Shown here: positions 44,688 through 52,847 of the stretch, one piece after another | Layout: each line of letters begins with the position of its first letter | Position numbering within the stretch: position 1 is the stretch's first letter | DNA from: Methanolobus vulcani | GTDB lineage: Archaea; Halobacteriota; Methanosarcinia; Methanosarcinales; Methanosarcinaceae | Direction: 5' to 3' | NCBI RefSeq assembly: GCF_006546655.1 | Contig: NZ_VIAQ01000012.1 | Span: 1-64,000, forward strand | DNA length: 64,000 bases | Translations under genes and position numbers: made by a program | Notes under the pieces: model-generated | What the model was told of the DNA's origin: nothing | Databases searched by the model: none | The model's input: only the letters and a program-made list of their open reading frames with translations

Positions 44688-44809
44688 TGAGGCTATATTT
44701 ACACCTTTGGCTTATATAAATTAACGTTTTTTAGACTCTGTAGAATTCCGGTATTATATGATTGACACAAACGTTGCTCTTTTTCATTTCCACAAAAACA
44801 ACCTGAAAG

Positions 44810-45016
44810 CTAAAAACAAAGTAACCATACGCCGAAGGCAGCACATTCCAATGCTGTTATACATAAGATTATTCCAATGATTATTATTTCTGATGAGAAT
44901 GCTACAGAAGTCCTGCAGATAAAATATTTCATGTTATTATGCCAAGGATATTTTGTATTGTCTTGTGGAAAAACGCCGGCTTCGCCAGACCCTTCGGTTT
45001 TACCCAAGTTATTCAT
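44810..45016 (-). CDS. possible small membrane protein
   Basis: A 68-codon frame with a polar first half (MNNLGKTEGSGEAGVFPQDN) and one hydrophobic helix at about 40-66 (FSSEIIIIGIILCITALECA). AGGTA lies just before the ATG, a weak ribosome site. No family recognised. It is in a region of 466 bases between CcmA and the Mo-oxidoreductase gene. A chance frame is possible. Confidence 0.35.
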   Translation of the reverse strand: MNNLGKTEGSGEAGVFPQDNTKYPWHNNMKYFICRTSVAFSSEIIIIGIILCITALECAAFGVWLLCF

Positions 45017-45153
45017 TACCTACGAAAAATCATATTGAACTGACAAAACCTATCTACTTTCCTTAAAGTTTTAATAGCAGGATTTCTACAAAGCCGTTTT
45101 GTTAAGAAAAAGAGGATTTCAGGACAAAAATAAAAAGTCAATTTGACAACTGG

Positions 45154-45831
45154 TTATCTCTCAAAAGCAGGTCCGCCAACATCGGCATTGTTGTTGTAAC
45201 CTACACTTTCCCAGTATCCCTCGTACGGTTCATTGATAACTTCAATTGCTGTAATCCATTTTGCCCATTTGTAACCATATTTATCCTCAGCCACAAGCTG
45301 CAGAGGGAATCCCCTGTCAGCAGGCAGGGTTATGTCATTTAACTTGTAGGCAAGCATGATGTCATTATCAACAAGATAAGCAAGTTCAAGTGATGTGGAA
45401 TAACCGTCTGCACAATAGAATATGACCGTTGTTGCACTGCTGTTGATTCCAGTTTCATTGAACAACGTGTTCAGAGTCACACCGGTCCACTTGGCATCAA
45501 ATCCCCAGCCTTCAACACAATCCAGACGAACGAACCTCGATACTGAAGGATAAGCAAGCAACTGATCATAGCTCAGGTTTACAGGGTTGTCGACCATACC
45601 ATAAATTCTGAGCTCGTATGTATCCTGATCAATGTACTGACTACCTTGAATTGCATTATTTCGTTGTTCAGATATGGGAGTCAATTCTTTACCTTCAAAA
45701 ACAGTAGCTTCACCGGAATTATTGGCTTCTTGTTGTTCCTGCTGCGGGTCTCCAGTGCACCCGCTGGCTAAAACAAGAAATAACGCTACTGTACAGTAAA
45801 TTAAGGAACTATATTGCCTGAATTGAACCAT
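45154..45831 (-). CDS. lipoprotein molybdopterin oxidoreductase (sulfite-oxidase/YedY fold)
   Basis: A 225-residue secreted protein. The lipobox is LASGC (C25), so it is likely lipid-anchored outside the membrane. The body has RIYGMVDNPVNLSYDQLLAY, RLDCVEGWGFDAKWTGVTLN with C105 at the position of the molybdenum-ligating cysteine, YSTSLELAYL, and DRGFPLQLVAEDKYGYKWAK ending in WITAIEV. This matches the small oxidoreductase molybdopterin-binding domain alone. The electron partner is not evident; haem or a membrane subunit is not adjacent. It is 15 bases after a small wHTH gene that probably regulates it. Confidence 0.85.
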   Translation of the reverse strand: MVQFRQYSSLIYCTVALFLVLASGCTGDPQQEQQEANNSGEATVFEGKELTPISEQRNNAIQGSQYIDQDTYELRIYGMVDNPVNLSYDQLLAYPSVSRFVRLDCVEGWGFDAKWTGVTLNTLFNETGINSSATTVIFYCADGYSTSLELAYLVDNDIMLAYKLNDITLPADRGFPLQLVAEDKYGYKWAKWITAIEVINEPYEGYWESVGYNNNADVGGPAFER

Positions 45832-45846
45832 GAACTAAGCTCCAGT

Positions 45847-46140
45847 TTAAATGCAGCCAAGAAGTTCTATTCCCTTATCACTCAAGGAATACTTGTCCTC
45901 AATAATATTCACGAATTCACCTTTTATAAGGAATTCTGTGTGATACTTGAACACTTTCTCATCAAGCTCAGTACTTTCCAGAATCTCACTTTTTGTAGAT
46001 CCGAATGCACCGATAGCTCTGATAAGTTGACGCCTTATAGGATGTGAAGCTGCCTTGTGAGCAAGTTCATGTTCCGCTTTTACCCTTTCCCTTTCAGAAG
46101 GCTGTGCATCTAATAGATCATCGAGATCATCTTCCAGCAT
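45847..46140 (-). CDS. small winged-helix regulator next to the Mo-oxidoreductase
   Basis: A 97-residue wHTH protein. The recognisable core is SHPIRRQLIRAIGAFGSTKS, then EILESTELDEKVFKYHTEFL and the wing GEFVNIIEDKYSLSDKGIEL. It resembles ArsR-like methanogen regulators. It has an acidic N-terminus (MLEDDLDDLLDA). An ATG start is preceded by GGAG. It probably autoregulates and controls the oxidoreductase. Its 5' side ends about 45 bases from the IS element's right end, so the insertion may sit in its promoter. Confidence 0.75.
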   Translation of the reverse strand: MLEDDLDDLLDAQPSERERVKAEHELAHKAASHPIRRQLIRAIGAFGSTKSEILESTELDEKVFKYHTEFLIKGEFVNIIEDKYSLSDKGIELLGCI

Positions 46141-46185
46141 TTCCCACTCCTCCTATTTTCATTATGAAAGTATAATGTGACTGCT

Positions 46186-46206
46186 CCCACGTCTAAAGAA
46201 CGTGGG
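46186..46206 (-). repeat. right-end hairpin of the tnpB-only element
   Basis: CCCACGT (46186-46192) pairs perfectly with ACGTGGG (46200-46206) around CTAAAGA. The tnpB stop codon TAG lies at the loop edge (46193-46195). The guide RNA scaffold used by TnpB would end at this hairpin; the guide itself would be the adjoining bases below 46186. Confidence 0.8.
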
Positions 46207-47317
46207 CTTCTACGGATTCAATACCGACAGATTGCAACCCCAATCTGAGAATGTTGATAGCTGCATTGTGGTCACGGTCTAAAACCAGACCACAGCTATT
46301 ACATTTATGTGTTCTATCAGATAGTGTTTTTTCAACTAACAGACCACACCTTGAGCACATCTTAGAAGTATTTGCAGGATTAACCAATGCAACTAAAGAA
46401 CCAGCACTTTCAGCCTTGTACTTTGTTGCAGAGATTAACATGTTCCATGCAGCATCTGATATGCTTTTTGCGAGACAATGATTTTTAAGCATGTTTTTGA
46501 TGTTCAAGTCCTCAAAAGCAATGAAGGAATAATCACCTACCAATCGTCTACTCAATTGATGAATAAAATTATAACGCTTGTTTGCAATTCTTTCATGAAC
46601 TCTCCGTACTACTTTAATAGCTTTTTTACGTTCTGGAGAAAACTTTGCGGCTGTAGATAATTTTCTTTGAGCCTTAGCGAGTTCTTTTTCTTCCAGACGG
46701 AAAAAACGAGGGTTAGGTATCGCTGTTCCGTCAGACAAAGTTGCGAAACTGGATAAACCCATATCAATACCTACAACATGTTCCATATTACACTCTGGAA
46801 TTTCTATATCCTCACACTCCGTAGTTATGGAAATATACCATTTTTTACATGCAGAGCGTCTAACAATTATCCTTTTAATGTCACCTTCGACTTCTCGATG
46901 TGCTTTTACACGGACGTTTCCGATTTTAGAAAGATACAAAAGGTTTCCATCGAGTTTAAAACCCATCTGTGGATATGTGAAACTATCGTACCATCCTTTG
47001 CCTTTGAAACGAGGGTATCCGGGTTTTTCTCCGTTTTTCACACGTCTGAAAAAATGCTTGAATGCTAAGTCTACTCTTTCCTGTACTTCTTGAAGGGTTT
47101 GAGAGAATACATCTTTATATTCAGGATTTTCTTTTTTCCAATCGGGTAGTAGTTTGTTGAGAGTGTATTTAGATAGCGTTTCTCCTCTTTCATCATAAGC
47201 GGTTTTTCTTTCTGCTAATGTACGATTATAGACTTGCCTGCATATCTCCAAGCTCTGCTCCATCTGTTTTTGTTGTGGTTTATTAGGATAGATACGGAAC
47301 TTGTATGTTTTACGCAT
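46193..47317 (-). CDS. tnpB: TnpB RNA-guided endonuclease, apparently intact
   Basis: A 374-residue TnpB. It has an N-terminal helix-turn-helix (MRKTYKFRIYPNKPQQKQME), a wedge/REC region, and the RuvC-like core with D185 in VGIDMGLSSFATLSDG, E269 in FIAFEDLNIKNM, and the last catalytic Asp in LDRDHNAAINIL (D347/D349). The zinc ribbon is complete: C321, C324, C339 and C342. All active-site residues seen in active TnpB proteins are in place and no stop or frameshift is present. It cuts DNA guided by an RNA from the element's right end. No tnpA is linked. Confidence 0.88.
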   Translation of the reverse strand: MRKTYKFRIYPNKPQQKQMEQSLEICRQVYNRTLAERKTAYDERGETLSKYTLNKLLPDWKKENPEYKDVFSQTLQEVQERVDLAFKHFFRRVKNGEKPGYPRFKGKGWYDSFTYPQMGFKLDGNLLYLSKIGNVRVKAHREVEGDIKRIIVRRSACKKWYISITTECEDIEIPECNMEHVVGIDMGLSSFATLSDGTAIPNPRFFRLEEKELAKAQRKLSTAAKFSPERKKAIKVVRRVHERIANKRYNFIHQLSRRLVGDYSFIAFEDLNIKNMLKNHCLAKSISDAAWNMLISATKYKAESAGSLVALVNPANTSKMCSRCGLLVEKTLSDRTHKCNSCGLVLDRDHNAAINILRLGLQSVGIESVEAHVL

Positions 47318-47394
47318 TGTATATTAATACGTTCTTTTTGCTTAAAAATGGATATGTTAGAAATGGATTAACTAAAAGGTGGGTACGATTCATC

Positions 47395-47412
47395 CCACAG
47401 CTAAAGCAGTGG
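47395..47412 (-). repeat. left-end hairpin of the tnpB-only element
   Basis: CCACAGC (47395-47401) and GCAGTGG (47406-47412) form a stem with one mismatch and a TAAA loop, preceded by ATTCAT. It matches the left-end pattern at 10101-10119. Confidence 0.65.
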
Positions 47413-47579
47413 ACTTTCTCTACTCCCTACACTCCGAAAATCGTAAATAAAGTATAAAATCAAGACCACAAACCGAGAAGTTCTAAAGAAAATTACAAAA
47501 TCTGAATCAGAATCATTAATAAAAAATTTATTAAAAAGAGTTCAGATGCTTGCTTTCATGCTCCTTTTTTATATAGGAG

Positions 47580-47670
47580 AATATAAATGCTGGCTTGTTG
47601 AAAGCAAACAATTTGTTAATGCAAGAGGGTGCATTTATCTGAGGGGATCGTTGGTGCCAGCATTTATATT
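47580..47670. repeat. 14-bp perfect inverted repeat enclosing 63 bases
   Basis: AATATAAATGCTGG (47580-47593) is exactly inverted as CCAGCATTTATATT (47657-47670). Each arm contains a TATAAATG box facing inward. The interior includes TTGTT/AACAA pairings. It lies just downstream of the hypothetical gene ending at 47678, on the side facing the IS element. It may be a structured RNA, a pair of convergent promoters, a terminator structure or the ends of a small transposon-like unit. Confidence 0.65.
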
Positions 47671-47677
47671 AATGTGA

Positions 47678-48022
47678 TTAAGCCACTGCTTTTTCTGGAC
47701 TGCAGACATGTTTCATCTCCATTTCAGATGCTATTTGTGACTCTTTTGCGACGATTCCCGGGTCAGCAGGCAGGAATGTAAGACTTCCATTCCGGTATCT
47801 CATTGGAGATCCGATAGCCTTGTAATATTCATTTTTAAGGCTCTGTATTGCCGCTACCACGGTTTCGTTATCATACTTCGAATTACCAAGGTTTGCAAAT
47901 GCTACGCCAAGCAGCACATTATTTGCGTGCAGGGCAAGATGCAAATGCCATGTGTCCTTGTCAACGAACTCATGAATTTTAATATCCATAACCAAATTGC
48001 TTTCATTTTCCCTCAATGTCAC
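47678..48022 (-). CDS. hypothetical soluble protein
   Basis: About 114 residues from GTG 48022, which has AAGGAG three bases upstream; TTG 48016 gives better spacing and is an alternative. The longer frame to 48196 would add a membrane-like leader overlapping the next gene and is less likely. The visible protein has KIHEFVDKDTWHLHLALHAN, AFANLGNSKYDNETVVAAIQ, and SPMRYRNGSLTFLPADPGIV. No family recognised; an alpha/beta soluble fold is likely. It overlaps nothing on the opposite strand. It lies downstream of the DUF457 gene. Confidence 0.55.
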   Translation of the reverse strand: MTLRENESNLVMDIKIHEFVDKDTWHLHLALHANNVLLGVAFANLGNSKYDNETVVAAIQSLKNEYYKAIGSPMRYRNGSLTFLPADPGIVAKESQIASEMEMKHVCSPEKAVA

Positions 48023-48152
48023 AATCTCCTTGTAATTGATTGCAATTAGTACATTACATGTACCCATATAAAAGGAGTTTGTTATTATATTTAGAATGAT
48101 GTACATAAATAAAATTAGCATGTACCTAATATGGAGCATCATGTTCACAAAA

Positions 48153-49262
48153 TCATGCAAACATGCCGGATGGCATTGGTTTGCTATACTGAACATTCCT
48201 TTTCACATAAACATCATAATTTTCGCTATCAGTGTCAAATACAAAGATATATTCGGTTTTAAAATGTGCCCAATACAAAGCAAATGGATTGCGTACATCA
48301 CTAAGAACTACCGTGACATTGGAATCATAAGTAGAAACGTTATACACCGGATAATCCACCTCACCCGGAAGACTGGAATCATAAAGCGACTGTGCCCTTT
48401 GTATGTATTGAGCCGAAGAATCCTCGTCGCAATAACATTTGTTCACAAATCCTTCTTTCTCAATACCAGACCAATAACTCGATGTGAGTATCTTGTACGT
48501 GGTCTCATTGAACTCATATGCTGAAAGAAAAATACCCGGCGATATCGGATAAGAGTCCTGATAACTAATATCATGACCTTCAGTTCTTTCGATATCAGAT
48601 ATTAGAACTGCTTTTGCCACAGGATTGAAAACACACCATATAACAAATATCAGCAGCAGTTTCCTGTAGAGTAACCTGTGTTCACCTTTTGAAATACCAG
48701 TGAGCCAACTGCCGTTTCCCTGAAAAAGTGAACGTATATGACCATTTACCTTTGAATATGGATTATATCCATTACCAAAGACAGCATTGTTTTTACTTTC
48801 ATGGACACGACCCACCATAATATAGAACAGCGGTATAAATGATATGATAGTAACCACAGGATCAAAGAAATCAATTCCACCTATTGTTGACGTTTCTTTT
48901 ATGAATGGAAAAAATGGCCTCATTTTCCAGCTTGTAACATAATCAAGATATATATGACTGAGTATGGCAGCACCGGAAGCAAGTGCAAGCATGCGGTCCT
49001 TTTCCTTATACCTGATATACAATGTCACAAACAAAGCAAAAATAAGGGAATGCATGAACTCTCTGTGACCCATCATATAGTAGAGAGTGTTATACATCTG
49101 GTGATCAAGGTGTCCGTTTATTGCAATAAATAATGCATTCAATATGAAATCAAGATCCGGTAGTATTGACATAAAAGCAACTATCTTGATCTGCCTTTTA
49201 TTCAATCCTGCAACTGATGCTATCAGTAACCCGATTCCCAGATGGGATAGTGTATTTACCAT
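48153..49262 (-). CDS. DUF457 membrane-bound metal-dependent hydrolase-like protein
   Basis: A 369-residue membrane protein. The opening MVNTLSHLGIGLLIASVAGL and the SILPDLDFIL, MGHREFMHSL and SHIYLDYVTSW blocks are the DUF457 (YdjM-like) signature, in which His and Asp residues likely bind a metal. There are about six or seven hydrophobic helices, with the last soluble region (about 250-365) outside the membrane. Its reaction is unknown. ATG 49262 is chosen, with GGTGAG upstream; the frame before it starts with TTG. It is divergent from the methyltransferase. Confidence 0.78.
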   Translation of the reverse strand: MVNTLSHLGIGLLIASVAGLNKRQIKIVAFMSILPDLDFILNALFIAINGHLDHQMYNTLYYMMGHREFMHSLIFALFVTLYIRYKEKDRMLALASGAAILSHIYLDYVTSWKMRPFFPFIKETSTIGGIDFFDPVVTIISFIPLFYIMVGRVHESKNNAVFGNGYNPYSKVNGHIRSLFQGNGSWLTGISKGEHRLLYRKLLLIFVIWCVFNPVAKAVLISDIERTEGHDISYQDSYPISPGIFLSAYEFNETTYKILTSSYWSGIEKEGFVNKCYCDEDSSAQYIQRAQSLYDSSLPGEVDYPVYNVSTYDSNVTVVLSDVRNPFALYWAHFKTEYIFVFDTDSENYDVYVKRNVQYSKPMPSGMFA

Positions 49263-49413
49263 CCTGTCAAGCTCACCCAATATAAAAGATGTTACTATTT
49301 CTTTTTATATTTTTGGAGGATGCTGGATTGTTAGATTGTCCAGATATTTAGTTCATGGATTGTCCGCTTCATTTCTGCATAGATGTTTAAATGAAGAAAA
49401 CAAAAATAATTAC

Positions 49414-50013
49414 ATGTCAATTATCTCCAAGTACAACCGGGTATCCTATGTTTTTGATACCATGGAAATTCCAATGGAGTACATGTGGTTCAGTAAATGG
49501 AGAAAAAAGATATTACCAGAATTATCCGGCAGGGTACTTGATCTGGGTATAGGAACAGGAAAAAACATCCCTTATTATCCAGATGAATGTGAGGTTGTGG
49601 GAGTTGATATTAGTGACAAAATGCTTTCTCACGCAAAGGAGAAAGCTGTTCATAAAAATAACATCTCCCTTTTTCAGATGGATGCTGAGAATCTGGCATT
49701 TAAAGATGACAGCTTTGATTATGTAATCACTACTTTTGTCCTGTGTTCGATACCAGACCCAATTGCTGCACTAAAAGAGATGAAACGTGTATGCAAACCT
49801 GATGGCATGGTCGTTAATCTGGAGCATATGAAAAGTGAAAACAGGATTATTGCTTTCATTGAAGACCTGTTCAATCCACTTACAGTTGCAATTACTGGAG
49901 TGAATATTAACAGAGAAACTGTAGAGAATGCAAAAAAAGCAGGTCTTAATGTTATTAATGTTGAAAATAAAGCCCTGAAAGATGTTTTCAGGTTAATAAA
50001 GTCAAAACCCTGA
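49414..50013 (+). CDS. class I SAM-dependent methyltransferase
   Basis: A 200-residue methyltransferase of the UbiE/PmtA-like shape. Motif I is RVLDLGIGTGKNIPYYP, motif II is VVGVDISDKMLSHAKEKA, an acidic DAENLAF block follows, then YVITTFVLCSIPDPIAALKE and a C-terminal GMVVNLEHM block. The upstream part of the open frame (from 49144) is not coding-like and overlaps the DUF457 gene. The substrate is unknown; methyltransferases like this act on lipids, quinone analogues or arsenic. It ends one base before the convergent wHTH gene stop. Confidence 0.83.
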   Translation: MSIISKYNRVSYVFDTMEIPMEYMWFSKWRKKILPELSGRVLDLGIGTGKNIPYYPDECEVVGVDISDKMLSHAKEKAVHKNNISLFQMDAENLAFKDDSFDYVITTFVLCSIPDPIAALKEMKRVCKPDGMVVNLEHMKSENRIIAFIEDLFNPLTVAITGVNINRETVENAKKAGLNVINVENKALKDVFRLIKSKP

Positions 50014-50014
50014 A

Positions 50015-50308
50015 TCAATCAAATATTTCATCCAGGTCTTTAAGACAAATATCTACATCGAATTCTTTCAGCTTATAGAACTTCTTGGCACGGTTATCAT
50101 TATCCTCAAGTCTCAGGTCACTTTCAACAAAACCAGCCTTTTCCAACCTCTTTAAGTGAAGTTGGATAACCTGACGTGAAAGCTCAAGATCCTTCGCCAG
50201 ATCATATATGTATCTCTCCCTTTCAGAAAGCAGATACAGGAGTTTTAATCTGACAGGATGAGAAATAGCTTCTCCGATAGTTATTATTTGCTGAAGTGTT
50301 TTTGTCAT
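50015..50308 (-). CDS. ArsR-like winged-helix regulator
   Basis: A 97-residue wHTH repressor-like protein. The core is GEAISHPVRLKLLYLLSERE, then YIYDLAKDLELSRQVIQLHL, KRLEKAGFVESDLRLEDN and a C-terminal FYKLKEFDVDICL. ArsR-type folds act as ligand-dependent repressors; no metal-binding cysteines are present, so it is not a classic metal sensor. It converges with the methyltransferase gene. Neighbours include the TM/coiled-coil protein and a secreted PepSY-like protein, which may be its targets; the palindrome at 51241-51270 is a candidate operator. Confidence 0.8.
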   Translation of the reverse strand: MTKTLQQIITIGEAISHPVRLKLLYLLSERERYIYDLAKDLELSRQVIQLHLKRLEKAGFVESDLRLEDNDNRAKKFYKLKEFDVDICLKDLDEIFD

Positions 50309-50369
50309 CTGAGAACCTGCTGCACTTAGTTCTTAGCTCTGTAATGGAATTTGAGCATGAATAATTAAT

Positions 50370-50591
50370 TTAAATTTCATCAAGTTTTTCCTTAATATCC
50401 TGAACCATCTTTTTGATGTCCTCTACATCCTTTTCCACTCTTGCCAGACGTTCATTGTTTTCTGAACCAGCGGAACCGGACTTATTGAGAAGTGTAACTG
50501 TCACCCAGACAACTAAAAAGATAATAATTATATTTAATAGAAGACCCCAGATACCTATTCCATACGTGCTAGTGCCCATCATATCATACAT
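50370..50591 (-). CDS. small membrane protein with coiled coil
   Basis: A 73-residue protein: a short N-terminus with a Met/Gly/Tyr-rich stretch (MYDMMGTSTYGIGIWGLLLN), a membrane helix at about 14-36, then a charged amphipathic coiled coil (ERLARVEKDVEDIKKMVQDI) to the C-terminus. It is likely an inner-membrane oligomeric scaffold. Family not recognised. It lies about 60 bases downstream of nothing coding and upstream of the wHTH gene on the same strand. Confidence 0.65.
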   Translation of the reverse strand: MYDMMGTSTYGIGIWGLLLNIIIIFLVVWVTVTLLNKSGSAGSENNERLARVEKDVEDIKKMVQDIKEKLDEI

Positions 50592-50700
50592 AGTTTATTT
50601 TTCACCCCTTAAAATATATAATTAATAAAGAGTATATGGGAAGGAACTATTATTACTTTTCTACCTCCCACACCTGTTTATTGAATCCTGAAAATGCTTA

Positions 50701-51204
50701 TCAGTATCTGTAACCACAGCCACCGGAACCGTCGTAACTACTTCCACGCATGCCACGTCCATCCTGATAGTACTGACCCTGATATGCGGAATCTGCATAG
50801 AAGTCTTCGATTACATCACCGGTGTATGCATCAATACGACCCTGCTTTACAGTACCATCTTCGGTGTAGGTAAATACCCACCATCTTCCCATCTGGTAGA
50901 CATCTGACTCATCTACTTCCTGGCCTGTTGCATCTTCTGCGATATCGATGGCATCAGTAACTGTTTCTACTGTAATCTCAACCATTGTTCCGTCAGTTGC
51001 ATATGCTCCATTGGCCGGACAATCAGCATTTCCATAGCCGTTAATGTATCCATTAGCATATCCAACACATTGTCCTGCCAGCCTGTACATATGTCCAAAG
51101 AAAGTGGTGTCCTCGGCATTATCTGTTGCTGCGCTTGCCATCCCAATCCCTGCAATTGCTGCAATGAGCATACCAGCAAGAAGTATTGTTGTAGTTTTTT
51201 TCAT
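50701..51204 (-). CDS. secreted PepSY-like protein with Tyr/Gly-rich tail
   Basis: About 167 residues. A signal peptide lies at 1-26 (MKKTTTILLAGMLIAAIAGI then GMASAAT). The mature part has GHMYRLAGQCVGYANGYING, a PepSY-like unit at about 70-135 (DAIDIAEDATGQ...WWVFTYTEDGTVKQGRIDAY and TGDVIEDFY), and a Gly/Tyr/Ser tail (QGQYYQDGRGMRGSSYDGSG). PepSY units bind metals or inhibit proteases in secreted proteins. ATG 51204 has GGAAGGTG upstream. A 12-bp palindrome pair (51241-51270) lies in its promoter or leader. Confidence 0.72.
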   Translation of the reverse strand: MKKTTTILLAGMLIAAIAGIGMASAATDNAEDTTFFGHMYRLAGQCVGYANGYINGYGNADCPANGAYATDGTMVEITVETVTDAIDIAEDATGQEVDESDVYQMGRWWVFTYTEDGTVKQGRIDAYTGDVIEDFYADSAYQGQYYQDGRGMRGSSYDGSGGCGYRY

Positions 51205-51240
51205 TTTTACACCTTCCTTCATTACAGGAATATATCATCC

Positions 51241-51270
51241 TGCATATGTAGTTTTAACACTACATATGCA
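51241..51270 (-). promoter_or_regulatory. 12-bp perfect inverted repeat before the secreted-protein gene
   Basis: TGCATATGTAGT (51241-51252) and ACTACATATGCA (51259-51270) are exact inverses with a six-base spacer. A TATA-like TTTAAATA on the minus strand lies near 51280-51287, so the repeat covers the expected start of transcription. It is a good candidate for a dimeric repressor operator; a leader hairpin is the alternative. Confidence 0.65.
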
Positions 51271-51533
51271 TGAGAGGTTAGTATTTAAAGTTAAGGTGAA
51301 ACTTCTGATTTTATCTCATTTTTCACAGTTATTTAAAAATGAACACAGTTGCAGATAAAATCAAATCAAATTTGTTTTTAATGAAATGTCAGTTTGAAAA
51401 ATGGCCAGAACTCATATATGCAGTAACAGTCATAGAAAATTAAATATTAAATTAAAATTAATAGATAAATAAATAAATAAACATTGATGCAATAATCCTA
51501 CATTATTTTAAGATGAATTGAAGAAAAGATATC

Positions 51534-51857
51534 ATGGCCCTAAACGAAGAAAAAAGAATAGAAGTCTGTGCAATCACAGACTCAACTATAATGACTGAGC
51601 CTACAGCTTTTGCCGGAATATACTTGTTCCACATAACGATTGGTGATATCGGGACAAAACATTCCACTATTTTTACAGTCGAGCATGAAGAACACAGACT
51701 TACAATTCTTTACTCAGGAATTTGCCCTGTCCTGAAAAACGATAAATTACTGATAACTGGAAAAATGAAAGATGGAAAAAAAGCAGGAATACAAGGAGAA
51801 GTGATGAAAGCATCCTGCATTGAGAATCTTGATACTGGCGACGTTTATCACAAATGA
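51534..51857 (+). CDS. hypothetical beta-rich (OB-like) protein
   Basis: A 107-residue soluble protein. Beta-strand blocks are EVCAITDSTIMTEPTAFAGI, YLFHITIGDIGTKHSTIFTV, LTILYSGICPVL and the C-terminal GEVMKASCIENLDTGDVYHK, a layout like OB-fold nucleic-acid binding proteins. Two cysteines do not form an obvious metal motif. Family not recognised. It starts with ATG; no strong ribosome site is seen. It converges on the alanine-dehydrogenase-like gene with a three-base gap. Confidence 0.6.
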   Translation: MALNEEKRIEVCAITDSTIMTEPTAFAGIYLFHITIGDIGTKHSTIFTVEHEEHRLTILYSGICPVLKNDKLLITGKMKDGKKAGIQGEVMKASCIENLDTGDVYHK

Positions 51858-51860
51858 CAA

Positions 51861-52847
51861 TCAGAACAACTTCATCTTTGTACCAATACCCAGTTCAACA
51901 GCTTTTGTGTAAACAATATTCGCAGTCACAAGATCCTGAACTGCAAGTCCTGTTGAATCAAATATTGTAATATCATCATCAGAAAGACGACCTTTTTTTA
52001 CTCCTGCGACCACTTCACCAAGTTCTGCATGGAAATCAGATTCTGAGATAATTCCCTGAGACAGCGGCACATTAACCTCTCCTGAATGAGATGCCTGTAT
52101 AATATCATCAACAATTATCCTTGCTTTTTTCATAAGTGAGGATTCCAGTTCCTGCTTACCCATGGCATCGGCACCGATGGCATTGATGTGTGTACCTTCA
52201 TGCACCCATTCGGCCTTTACAACCGGTTCTCTCACAGGCGTGGTTGTTACAAGGACATCGCAGTCACATACATTCTTGATACTCTCTTTTCTCGTAAAGT
52301 CACAACTGACCACTTTTTGCATATCCTTTTCGAAGGAGTCACAATGAGCAGCATTCCTGCATGTAATCTTAACTTCTTCGATATCCATAACTTCTGACAA
52401 TGCCAGCAATTGGGTTCTGGCCTGGCCTCCTGTACCAACCATACCAACTATATGTGAATCTTTACGAGCAAGATATTTTGCAGCGACTCCACCTGCAGCA
52501 CCGGTTCTCATATCAGTTACATGCGTACCATCCATGATTGCAAGGGGAGCACCTATTTCCGTAGAATTAAGGACTATCACAGCCATAACAGTAGGAAGAC
52601 CTTTTTCGCGGTTGTCCGGGTGCACGTTGACAATTTTTACACCTGCAATATCCTTTTCTTCCATAAACGATGGCATGGTGCGCAGGTCACCATTGTGCTT
52701 TTCAAAATAGAGATAGGACTTTGGAGGCATCTGCACTTTTTTAAGGCCATGCTCCCTGAATCCATTCTCCACAGCAGACAGGGTAAGAGGCATATCGATT
52801 ACACTTCTGACATCAGATTGGTCAAGCCACAGAACATCCATTTCCAT
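51861..52847 (-). CDS. ornithine cyclodeaminase / archaeal alanine dehydrogenase family protein
   Basis: A 328-residue protein of the mu-crystallin fold. The substrate lysine region is YLYFEKHNGDLRTMPSFMEE, the Rossmann motif is HIVGMVGTGGQARTQLLALS, and the late domain has THINAIGADAMGKQELESSL and DSTGLAVQDLVTANIVYTKA. The family includes NAD-dependent alanine dehydrogenase (Archaeoglobus), ornithine cyclodeaminase and imine reductases. The exact reaction cannot be told by eye. It starts with ATG after GGAGTG. It is divergent from the 302-residue unknown protein. Confidence 0.87.
   Translation of the reverse strand: MEMDVLWLDQSDVRSVIDMPLTLSAVENGFREHGLKKVQMPPKSYLYFEKHNGDLRTMPSFMEEKDIAGVKIVNVHPDNREKGLPTVMAVIVLNSTEIGAPLAIMDGTHVTDMRTGAAGGVAAKYLARKDSHIVGMVGTGGQARTQLLALSEVMDIEEVKITCRNAAHCDSFEKDMQKVVSCDFTRKESIKNVCDCDVLVTTTPVREPVVKAEWVHEGTHINAIGADAMGKQELESSLMKKARIIVDDIIQASHSGEVNVPLSQGIISESDFHAELGEVVAGVKKGRLSDDDITIFDSTGLAVQDLVTANIVYTKAVELGIGTKMKLF

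Larger units (their letters stand above)
46180..47430 (-). mobile_element. IS605-related element carrying only tnpB (IS1341 type)
   Basis: One complete tnpB is bracketed by a right-end hairpin (46186-46206) and a left-end hairpin (47395-47412). On the minus strand the left end reads GGAGTAGAGAAAGTCCACTG and then GATGAATC, like the left end of the 8.5-10.1 kb element. No tnpA is present, so it would need TnpA supplied in trans, possibly from the nearby IS605. End positions are inferred from the hairpins. Confidence 0.75.

Noticed and set aside
48067-48196. Hydrophobic N-terminal extension of the gene at 47678-48022
   Set aside because: It overlaps the end of the DUF457 gene, and a ribosome site is present only before GTG 48022.
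49144-49413. N-terminal extension of the methyltransferase frame
   Set aside because: It overlaps the divergent DUF457 gene and lacks family sequence; ATG 49414 is the natural start.
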